From: Paguma larvata
Lineage: Eukaryota > Chordata > Mammalia > Carnivora > Viverridae
NCBI GenBank assembly: GCA_030068075.1
Contig: CM057826.1
Location: forward strand, 109,037,746-109,101,745
DNA length: 64,000 bases
Direction of reading: 5' to 3'
In this document: in pieces, positions 1 to 8,663 of the stretch
How positions within the stretch are numbered: the first letter of the stretch is position 1
Layout of the letters: each line of letters starts with the position of its first letter
Notes under the pieces: model-generated
What the model saw: the letters and a program-made list of their open reading frames with translations, nothing else
What the model was told of the DNA's origin: nothing
The model's database searches: none
Translations under genes and position numbers: made by a program

Positions 1-112
1 CTCTTTAATTTTTTTTATTGAAGTATAGTTGACATACACTGTTACATTAGTTTCAGGTATACAACACAGTGATTTGACAAGTTTATACGTTATGCTGTGC
101 TCACCAGAAAAG
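1..112 (-). repeat. L1 3' UTR fragment, carnivore type
   Basis: The sequence opens with a T-rich run and then reads ttgaagtatagttgacat, followed by a tract containing tttcaggtatacaacac. This is the reverse complement of a mammalian L1 3' end. The same motif begins the longer copy at 54107. The fragment is cut off by the window edge or by an old truncation near 112, where it stops at ctcaccag. Confidence 0.75.
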
Positions 113-169
113 AATTTGTAATTTTGGTATGCATGGAAGTTTTGTGTCATAATAAAATTTTAAATTACT

Positions 170-640
170 AATGGAGTGGGATGAGAGGACTCCATAATCT
201 TTTCAATGTTTCGGATCTCCAAAGGACACTGGCTGTAAGAAGCCACATACCGTGTGTACAAAGTCAATGAAATTTTCTAACATCCCATTGTAAATAGGAT
301 AGTCTAACTTTTGTAGGTGAAGTTGAGATAAGGTTTTAGCAGCTGGGCATATGGCAACTTTACCTACCAGAAAAAAATCTATTGGAATGAAGTCTGGATG
401 TGCCTCAAACTTTGTTATCTTGCTTTACATAGCTAAGTAAGTCACTCAAGTCCTCTAAAAGAGCCCCGAAGCGCTGAACAATCACTTCTAGCTTCATTTA
501 AGCAGTGCATTCTAGATGGATTCATGAGGAAAAATTACAGTCCTCTTTTCTTCCTTATAGCCTTCAAGTTTATTTTGCACACAGAAAATTCTCTTTGCCA
601 TTCGTCCTACTTCAAAACCAACTAAAAATGTTTTATTCAT
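170..640 (-). other. Possible decayed coding-like segment, unidentified
   Basis: Read on the minus strand, two stretches stay open with protein-like composition: MKLEVIVQRFGALLEDLSDL near 400-480, and after a frameshift a run of about 65 residues containing HPDFIPIDFFLVGKVA near 190-400 that ends in FGDPKH. An upstream piece around 500-600 also reads open in another frame. I do not recognise the protein. It could be an old retropseudogene, a transposase remnant or chance. No poly(A) tail or target duplication is visible, because an L1 fragment abuts the would-be 3' end. Confidence 0.18.
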
Positions 641-879
641 GCATTTAAACATTTTTCTTCACAATTTTATAGATGTCTGATATCACAGTGACAACTGAGA
701 AAAATAAAGTTTGTTACTTTTTTATTATTTTTTTTAAAGAAGAATACTTTTCTGATACATACTTGTAAATTTAGCTGATGACTATTATTTGGAACAAAAT
801 TTTAGGAACACAAATAAATGAAACTTACAATATTTCATTTATTAAATTATTAAAGCGTTATTAAGTGTTAGAAAACTCT

Positions 880-2440
880 AGCAAATAAAGGCAAAGTCCT
901 GCTTTTCCTATTCCCTTCCCTGAATCCCAAAAGTAACCACCATCCTGAAGATGGTCTATATTTTTATGCTATTAGTATGTGTGTTTGTATCCATAAGCAA
1001 AATATAATATTGTTTCATGGTTGGAAAAATTTTCCATGCATATATCTTGAAATGTTGTTTTGAGATTTGTTCTTTATTTATTTATTTATTTTTGAGAGAC
1101 ATAGAGACAGAGCACAAGCAGGAGAAGGGCAGAGAGAGAGGGAGACACAGAATCTGAAGCAGGCTCCAGGCTCTGATGAGTCATCAGCACAGGGCCCAAT
1201 GCGGGGCTCGACGCCACAGACGTGAGATCATGACCTGAGCTGAAGTCGGCCACTCAACCAACTGAGCCACCCAGGTGCCCCAGATTTGTTCTTTTTGAGA
1301 CTTAAATATGTTGATGCATGTGGAACTATCCATATGTTTTAAGACTCTATAGTGTTCCGCTGTATAAATATACTTCAATTTTTTAACCTATTGACCTTTC
1401 AGTGAACATGTAAATAACTTTCATTTTTTTCCTTGAGATATGGATGCTGGCTGAAATATCCTCATATAGACTTCCAGCGAAGATGTAAATGAGGGATCAA
1501 TTCTTACAAGGAGAATTGTTAGTTTGTAGGATATGTGCATTATCAATTTACTAGACATTTACTAAAATTTTATAGAGTGCATTGAGGGTGCTTGCTTCCT
1601 TACATACTCCTTGTTTACATTATTAGACTTTTAATGTTCTGCTATTCTTTTTTTTTTTTTGCTATTCTATTGTATTATAAAATATTTTTCTGTTTGCTGA
1701 TGAGAAAGAATTTTTTTCACATATTTATTGATCTTTCTTGTGTGAATTCTGTTCCTATCCTTTGCCCATTTGAGAAAACTAGATAGCCATTTTTAAGTTG
1801 GTTTGTATGATTCTAAAAAATTTACTCCAGAGTTATTGGATTTTAAATACATTGCATATATCTTCTCTTAGGATGTGATTTTTCATTTAATTTTGGTGTG
1901 TGGCATTCTTGTTGCCTAAACATCTAATTTTAATTTTTTTGAAGTTTTAAAAGTGTTATTTTTCATATGTAAACCTTTAATTAGCATAGATGTAAATATG
2001 TGATGTTGTGAGGTGAGTCCTAATTTATTATTCGTAATTTATTGAGGCCTAATTTGCTGTTGCATATGGAGAGCTAATTGGAATACTACACTCTTACCTC
2101 CACAGATTTGTGAAGCTTTCTCTGTTTTACATAAAGTTCTCATACACACGCCTTGTTGATCCGTTTCATTAATCTATTTATCTGCTACACTGGTTTATCT
2201 TAAGATTAGTATCTGAGAAAATCATCTTGCTCTCTTTTTCTTTCTTCAAAATCTTAGATATTTTTGTTTTTATTCTTGCTTTTCCTCTGCTATATGTATT
2301 TTAGGATCTACTATGAATTCAATGATTTTTCAATGGGGATTTTGATTGGAGTTTGCACTGAATTTATAGATTAGTTTGAGAGATGATTGATCTCTCTGTT
2401 TTATTGGGTCTTTATATCCATGAGTTGATGTATCCTTTCA
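880..2440 (-). repeat. Ancient L1, ORF2/3'-end remnant
   Basis: Degenerate L1 sequence lies in antisense orientation. Landmarks include a tract resembling the L1 ORF2 end around 1735-1770 (ttctgttcctatcctttgcc) and, near 2340-2400, ttgcactgaatttatagatt, a well-known ORF2-derived string. It is full of stops and indels. A CAN-SINE at 1076-1281 interrupts it, and the L1 match resumes on the other side, so the L1 is older than the SINE. Nothing in it could encode a working protein. Confidence 0.6.
1076..1281 (-). mobile_element. CAN-SINE (felid tRNA-Lys SINE)
   Basis: A nearly full-length CAN-SINE lies in reverse. The T-rich tail (tttatttatttatttttgag) is on the left, the GA-rich middle follows, and the tRNA-related head ends at gagccacccaggtgcccc on the right. 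A perfect 13-bp target-site duplication, agatttgttcttt, flanks it at 1063-1075 and 1282-1294. It is inserted in an ancient L1. Confidence 0.95.
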
Positions 2441-2446
2441 TTTACT

Positions 2447-2600
2447 CAGTGTGCCTCACTCCCCTCATATGCAAAATGAAGACTAATAATAATACTTACC
2501 TCAGAGTTTTTTGAGGGGTTGAGAGTGTTAATTTACAAGATGTAACTTAGAATAGTGTGCCACACACAGTAAGCACTCACTATTATTATGAAGTGCTGGG
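2447..2600 (+). repeat. MIR SINE fragment
   Basis: The core and 3' part of MIR are recognisable: a counterpart of cctcatctgtaaaatgggga (here cctcatatgcaaaatgaaga), then aataataatacttacctcag, then cacacagtaagcactcacta. The copy is diverged and ancient. Confidence 0.7.
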
Positions 2601-2722
2601 ATTTTAGGAAATCATTAATATTTTTTCCCTCCCAAATTGCTCTATTAGAGATACATAAATGGTGATCAAAATATTACCTTTATGTAAAAGGGGTTAGGGA
2701 ATATTGCTTTAGATTGGTGAAG

Positions 2723-2943
2723 TCATTTAAAAAAATTTTTAATGTTTATTTATTTTTGAGAGAGATAGAGACAGAGCGCGAGTGAGGCAGGGGCAGAGAG
2801 AGAGGGAGACACAGAATCTGAAGCAGGCTCCAGGCTCTGAGCTGTCAGCACAGAACCCGACACACGGCTTGAACTCCTGGACCATGAAATCATGACCTGA
2901 GCTGAAGTCAGATGCTTAACCGACTGGAGTCACTCAGGTAACC
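2723..2943 (-). mobile_element. CAN-SINE
   Basis: This is a full-length reverse-oriented copy: T-rich tail, GA-rich tract, gaatctgaagcaggctccag, then the diverged head ccgactggagtcactcaggt. A short duplication, ttggtgaag, flanks it at 2714-2722 and 2944-2952. Many CpG sites have decayed, so it is an older insertion than the copies near 15 kb. Confidence 0.92.
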
Positions 2944-3074
2944 TTGGTGAAGATATTTTTATGATGCTCTTAGCTGATGTTAAAGCTGCTCTGTTGGTCC
3001 AGCAAACCACACTTACATAGGACTCTATTCAATTTCTACTCATTAAAACGAATCATATCTTTGACAGATGCTAC

Positions 3075-3141
3075 CTTTCCTAAGTAGTTTAATAGTGTTC
3101 GGATTCAGGAAAGATTTAGCAACACTGTTGTGGACATTGTC
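3075..3141 (-). other. Exon-like segment with strong splice acceptor
   Basis: On the minus strand a pyrimidine-rich tract ending in ttttcctctcttcag (RC of 3142-3156) precedes 67 bp that stay open (DNVHNSVAKSFLNPNTIKLL in one frame). The segment ends at AAAG/GTAGCA, a plausible donor. No flanking exon is recognisable and I do not know the peptide. It may be an orphan exon-like sequence or coincidence. Confidence 0.2.
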
Positions 3142-3985
3142 CTGAAGAGAGGAAAATAAAGACAAGACAGGCACAGCTCTCAGAGTGAAATAACAAGTTT
3201 GATAGGCAGTGTTACAGAACATTGGTAACTGCATTTGATTGCTAAAAGAAGCACCAAAGAACAACACTAATCAGCTTAAATAAAAAAAATACTATATATG
3301 ATGTGATTATATGTAATATGTATATGTATCTAGTTAATATTATTACACATATAATTATGGCAAGTAAAGTCCAGAATTCATCTTCTATAAAATCATCTTT
3401 TATGTGAAAGAATATAAAGCAATGAAAAACAGACACAATTATATAGTATTTAGATGGGGCCCATTACATTACATTAAGTACATCATTAGATTTGTTAGAC
3501 AGTCATTTTGTTAGAGGTTTTTGTACCTTAAGCTATATACAGTAGTACCTGTGGTGAAAATAGCACACATTTATTAGAGTGTGCGTTTGGGTCAGAGTGT
3601 CTTGCGGTTTTTCCAGCTTTGAATATAGGAAGGAATATTTCAAGATTTGGATAACATCCTGGTACTGGTTTCTGTCATTCAAAATGAGGAAAAGGAAATA
3701 TATGAAATGTTATGGTTTGGGGATATCATTCTTGTAGTCTGGGTAACTTGTATTGTAATGAATCATATTGCTAGTAGAAGCGTAACCACATATTCTTGAG
3801 TAAGACTGGATTGAGACCTGCATATCTGGATTCCACTTCATAGAAGGCACGTCCATCATTCATTCATTCATTCACCCATCTTTTTTTTTTTTCCTGCAGG
3901 TATCCAGGCTAAGGTTGTAATGAAATAGGTTTCCTGTTGACTCAAGAGCATGAGAGCAGATCCTCTTTTTGTTTTGTTTTGAAAT
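3142..3985. other. Unassigned AT-rich sequence
   Basis: I see no gene or confident repeat. The part at about 3285-3360 is AT-rich low-complexity sequence, and a four-unit attc repeat (cattcattcattcattc) lies near 3857-3873. Confidence 0.5.
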
Positions 3986-4230
3986 ATTTTTTAATGTTTA
4001 TTTACTTATTTGAGAGAGAGAGGGAGAAGAGAGAGTGTGTGTATGTGCATAAGTGGGGGGGAGAAGAAGAAGGGGAGAGAGAGAGAGAGAGAGGGAGAGA
4101 GAGTCCCAAGCAGGCTCCACACTGGCAGTGGAGAGCCTGACATGGAGCTCAAACCCATGAAATGTGAGATCATGACCTGAGCTGAAATGAAGAGTCAGAA
4201 GCTTAACTGACTGAGCCATTCAGGTACCCT
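3986..4230 (-). mobile_element. CAN-SINE, older subtype with expanded GA tract
   Basis: Reverse orientation. The tail ttttaatgtttatttactta is followed by an expanded GA/GT-rich stretch (about 4010-4105). The body reads tcccaagcaggctccac, without the caggctctgagctgtcagca block of the young subtype. The head ends at gactgagccattcaggtacc. Poly-T runs on both sides hide the target duplication. Confidence 0.88.
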
Positions 4231-4547
4231 GTTTTTTTTTTTTGTTTTTTTTTTTGTGCTTTTTTTTTTTAATGAGAGAAAATTTGAATTAGGCTCCCAA
4301 GAGACATTATTTCTATAAACAACATTTCTATATTTCTACTTTCACCTTTTTGTTTTCTTTAGGATCAAAAGAGTGGAAGGCCCATTGGTAGGACAATATT
4401 CGTACCTGAAAGAACTCAGATAACATGAAGTTATTTTTTTCTATGTATTTGTTTAGCAATGGAACACTATCCCGTTAAGAAGAAAATCTGGGGAAATCCA
4501 TCCATATTGCCCATTTTTTAAATCCTTTTTTCCCCTTCATCTAGCCT

Positions 4548-4740
4548 TTTATTCAACAGATGCTTTCCAGATACCAGGCACTATGGTTCAAATCTAGAAA
4601 TACTTCAGTCTTTGAGCTCAAGGAGTTTTCATTCTTGTGGGAGAGGCAAATACTCAAAACAACAGTTATAATATGGTAAGATACATGCCATTATGAAGGT
4701 GCTATGGAAACCAGTGCATAGGAGCCCTATTTCTTACTGG
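4548..4740 (-). repeat. L2 3'-end remnant
   Basis: The string ttattcaacagatgctttcc, then ataccaggcactatggttc and a counterpart of the gagctcaaggagttttcattc block, match the reverse complement of the L2 3' region (tttattgagcacctactatgtgccaggcac type). The copy is strongly diverged. Confidence 0.5.
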
Positions 4741-4804
4741 TTAGTATGGTAATAAAGTGCCAGGCATTCAGAGTTTCAGATTAGCTGAAGTCTAGCTTAA
4801 ATTG

Positions 4805-5035
4805 CCTGGATTTAAATCTCATCCCTTCTTCTTTGTAATTGCGTGGCCACAGACAAGTTAGGTGACTAGTGTGTTACTTGATTTCATCATTTGTGAAGTG
4901 CAGATAATAATTATACTTCTTGCATAAGGCTGATACCAAGATAAAACAAGTTAATATATGTAAAGCACTAGAATTAGTAATCTTTAGGAGTATTTACATA
5001 TACTCTATATATTAATTATAATTATCACTCCTTAT
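4805..5035 (+). repeat. MIR SINE
   Basis: Recognisable order: ggatttaaatctcatccctt, gcgtggccacagacaagtta, atttcatcatttgtgaagtg, ataataattatacttcttgc, atatgtaaagcactagaatt. This covers most of the MIR consensus, with typical deep divergence. Confidence 0.75.
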
Positions 5036-5430
5036 TTTGAAAATAGACCTAATATTCCATTAGAGCAATAGTCTATAAAGATAATCCATTGGGAGGAGGA
5101 AGAAAATACTAGAAATTCTTTTCTATTTATCATTCTTACCCCTTTTCAATTTCTATTTTTGTGTCTTATAATATGTATAATGTAGTAGTAGAGAAGTACA
5201 CATATATAGTTTATTAATGATTAAAATATATATAGATATTGGAGTAAATGTTAATTTCTTTTAACTGGTATTCACTCAAAGCTTAGATATGATCACATTA
5301 CTGAAGTATGTGACCCTTCTGTATACAGAAGGGACTTGTAATTTGTCATTTACAAAGCACCTTTACATACATTGCCTCAAGCACCAAGAATATACTAAGT
5401 GTATTAGTAACTATGAATTTTTCCTTTTTT

Positions 5431-5625
5431 TAAAATTTTATTTTTTTTAATGTTTATTTATTTTTGAGAGAGAGAGACAGAGTGTGTGGGGAAGAGGGGC
5501 AGAGAAAGAGGGAGACACAGAATCCAAAGCAGGCTCTAGGCTCTGTGCTGTCACCACAGAACCTGATGCGGGGCTCGAACTCACAAACCATGAGATCATG
5601 ACCTGAGCCTTAGTTGGATGCTAAG
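5431..5625 (-). mobile_element. CAN-SINE, 5'-truncated
   Basis: Reverse copy with a long T-rich tail at 5431-5460, the GA-rich tract, and gggctcgaactcacaaacca. It stops after gttggatgctaa at about 5625. The last 25 or so bases of the tRNA-related head (gactgagccacccaggcgcc type) are missing, so the A-box part is lost. The truncation is seen directly. Confidence 0.9.
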
Positions 5626-5639
5626 CATCCCAGCTTCTG

Positions 5640-6590
5640 ATTCTTGACACATCCAAGTGGACAAAAGTGAATGGTGCAGACACAGGCATACCAGAATAAA
5701 ACACTTGAAAAGTCAATCCTTACACCCTTGATGAGGCACGTGCTAGGCTTTGCATTTGCAGGGCCTCAGAGAAATTGTCTTGTGTTTTGCTAGTCTATGT
5801 GCTCATCACACACACTCAGCTACTGCTTGTCAATCCACATGAATTATAAAATCCATTGGAGTGTAAGTTGAACATATCATTGGTTAACATTTTCTCCAAT
5901 GTTTGATGGTTAATGAATGAACTTTTTTGGTGTTTACTTTCCTGACACTAAAAATTCTATGAGGCAAGCATATCAAAACATTTACCATGTAAAGCAATCT
6001 GGTCTTCCTGTCCACATGACTCATTTTCAGATTTTTTTGTGTGTGTGTGTAAAAGAAACAGAAGATGCCACCAAAACAACAGCTGCTTAGCTACAAATTA
6101 CAAAAACAAGACTCTCATGCAAATTTATTATTGAAGGGCTTTATTTAAAGCAATTTACAAATTCATGAAGGATTTCACTTACTATTTTCACACTTGATAT
6201 AGCTTTTAAAGGCATTTGGGAAGGTCTAGGGATTACACTGGAGTAACCCCTTTTTCTTTCACTGATAATTTGAAGATTAATTTATGTAAACAAAAAGAAA
6301 AGCTATATTTGCTAGAAATTCCATAAGCTCACTGCATATTTAACTAGGGTTCCATAAGAATCTGTTCTTTAAAAACAAAATTTCTCAGGTCAAAAGAGAG
6401 AGTTATCATCAACTTATCACTAGAAAGATAACACAGAGGAGATGGTGGTAATTAGGGGGAAACTTTGGGACATACAAATTGCTAGCTTTGGAAATTCTGT
6501 TCTTAGTTTAAAAAAAACCTATTCCCTTTACTAAAGCTCATTTCCCTAAACTGAATGATATTCTCCTTTGGTTTTGTTTTGTTTTGTTGG
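5640..6590. other. Unassigned sequence
   Basis: No gene, RNA or confident interspersed repeat is visible. The only simple-sequence feature is a short gtgtgtgtgtgt run near 6039-6050. Confidence 0.5.
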
Positions 6591-6596
6591 TTTTTT

Positions 6597-6774
6597 TTTT
6601 AATTTTTAACGTTTATTTATTTTTGAGACATAGAGACAGGGTGTGAACAGGAGAAGGGTAGAGAGAGAGAGAGACACAGAATCCAAAGCAGACACAGAAT
6701 CCACTCACAGACCGCGAGATCATGACCTGAGCTGAAGTCGGCCGCTTAACCAACTGAGCCACCCAGGTGCCCCT
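6597..6774 (-). mobile_element. CAN-SINE with internal deletion
   Basis: Reverse copy with tail and head intact (actgagccacccaggtgccc). The middle jumps from gaatccaaagcagacacaga directly to cactcacagaccgcgagatc, removing the caggctctgagctgtcagca to gggctcga section. The deletion junction lies near 6690-6700. Confidence 0.9.
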
Positions 6775-6849
6775 GTTTTCTTGGTTTTTAAGGGACAAAA
6801 ATCCAAAGCAATGTCTCAGCATAGAGTCTAGTCTGCATTTGATGGTGAC

Positions 6850-6975
6850 TCATGCCTGCCAAGTCATTACCTCCTCCTTCCTCAGTTTCTCCATCTGCAA
6901 AACATGGATAATAACACCTACCTCACAAACTTGTTGTGTGAGTTCATTAGCTAATGTTGGTGAAGCATTCTAAAG
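6850..6975 (+). repeat. MIR SINE fragment
   Basis: The strings ctcagtttctccatctgcaa and ataataacacctacctcaca, followed by gtgtgagttcattagctaat, match the MIR core and 3' half. Confidence 0.7.
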
Positions 6976-7083
6976 ATGGAATGTCCTGAATATCACTAAT
7001 TTGGACATATTTATTTATATAACTTTGGATATATGCTCTGAATTTTTAGTGAGAGTAAATAAACATCAAGTTTGTCTTCTTTT

Positions 7084-7295
7084 TTTTTTTAATGTTTATT
7101 TATTTTTGAGACAGAGAGAGACAGAGCATGAGTGGGGGAGGGGCAGAGAGAGAGGGAGACACAGAATCTGAAGCAGGCTCCAGGCTCTGAGCTGTCAGCA
7201 CAGAGCCCGATGTGGGGCTCGAACTCAGGAACTTTGAGATCATGACCTGAGCTGAAATCCAGACGCTTAACTGACTGAGCCACCCAGGCGCCCCT
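7084..7295 (-). mobile_element. CAN-SINE
   Basis: Full-length reverse copy with a well-kept body (cagagcatgagtgggggagg, gggctcgaactcaggaact) and head ending gccacccaggcgcccc. A perfect 16-bp target duplication, aagtttgtcttctttt, lies at 7068-7083 and 7296-7311. Confidence 0.96.
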
Positions 7296-7482
7296 AAGTT
7301 TGTCTTCTTTTGATGTATAGGTGTGCCAATGTGATTTGGCGTTTTAAGAAAAACAAATTTAATAAACTGCTGGTTAATTTGTTAATAAAGTATGACTTAC
7401 CATGAATGTTTAATTGACAGAACTTTCTGACGATATTCATAAAAGTGTTGGGATGCATAAAGAGGACTGTACTGTCTTCTTT

Positions 7483-7700
7483 TTATTTTAAATATTTATT
7501 TATTTTTGGAGAGAGGGAGAGAGACAGAGTGTGAGTGGGGAAAAGGCAGAGAGAGAGGGAGACAAAGAGTCTGAAGCAGGCTCCAGGCTTTGAGCCGTCA
7601 GCACAGAGCCCAGTGTGGGGTTCGAACTCACGAGCTGTGAGATCATAATCCGAACTGAAGTCAGACGCTCCACTAACTGAGCCACCAGGTGCTCCTTTAA
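7483..7700 (-). mobile_element. CAN-SINE
   Basis: Full-length reverse copy, diverged in the head (cactaactgagccaccaggt). The target duplication tgtcttcttt lies at 7473-7482 and 7701-7710. The duplicated 10-mer is the same one used by the neighbouring SINE at 7084-7295. Confidence 0.94.
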
Positions 7701-7975
7701 TGTCTTCTTTAATGTTTTTTAATTTTTGAAGATCCAGATTTTCCCTCTCCTTGAACAAAAGAATTTTGGGAGTATGAATTTCAAGTGCTATTTTCCTTAA
7801 ATGGATACTTCATTTGATATTTCCAGATTTAGTAAATTTCATCCTTTTTACCTGAAAGATTTCTTTTTTTAAGGATTTCAGACCTTCAAAACACACCAGG
7901 GATAGCCTAATATCAATGAATCTATATACACTTTGGTGAGCATGTTCTTTCTACTAGTCTGGTAGAGTGATGTGG

Positions 7976-8157
7976 ATTAGTTGATCTCAAAGTGTAGTCT
8001 CAGGACCAGCATCACCTGGGAACATGTTAGAGCGAGAAATTCTCAGACCTCACCCAAGACTGCTGAGTCAGAAACTCTGGAAAGGGAATTCAGCAAGCTG
8101 TGTTTTCACAAATCCTCTTGGTGATTCTGATGTTTGCTAAAGTCCAAGAAGCACTGC
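7976..8157 (+). repeat. MER5A-type hAT-Charlie fragment
   Basis: The order ctcaaagtgtagtctcagga, ccagcatcacctgggaacat, tctcagacctcacccaagac, gctgagtcagaaactctgga and ggtgattctgatgtttgcta matches the nonautonomous MER5A DNA transposon from near one end to near the other. The copy is about 180 bp long and moderately diverged. Confidence 0.8.
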
Positions 8158-8178
8158 TCTGGAGGGTACAAAGTTATT

Positions 8179-8182
<4 letters not shown>

Positions 8183-8229
<47 letters not shown>
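8183..8229. repeat. (TA)n microsatellite
   Basis: About 23 uninterrupted TA units directly follow the MER5A fragment, then ggtatatatac. The long pure run is likely length-polymorphic. Confidence 0.97.
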
Positions 8230-8231
<2 letters not shown>

Positions 8232-8663
8232 TATATATACAAATACAAAGAGTTAGAGTGTAACTTGTAAGCTGTCCACACCTGCGTTGGTTGCCAGTAG
8301 TTGCACTGATAACAGTCTGCCAGTACATGCCTACCATAGAAGTGCATCTATCTTCTATTAGGTACTTGTGTTTTTGGCTTTAGTTTAAGAAACACTCTGT
8401 AGTATTACTTTTGCATCACTACTCTATAAGCAGGAATAGGTGTTGATGCCACCTTGGAAATATGAGATTCTCTACCTGAATTCAATCCTTCTAGGATTCA
8501 TGATCAGTCCCACACTATTGTGGTTAGACAAGGGCTCACACCTGTGCAGAAGGAGAGATAAAGGCTGTAAGGGGGGCAGCGCAGCCTCAAAGAGCAAGCC
8601 TGATGTCAAGTGGTGGTCATAGGAGGCAGTATCCTTTCATTTGTTCTTGTGCTTTTGGCTCTG

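Noticed and set aside
880..2440. Functional reverse transcriptase gene
   Set aside because: The L1 ORF2 remnant is short, full of stops and indels, and interrupted by a SINE.
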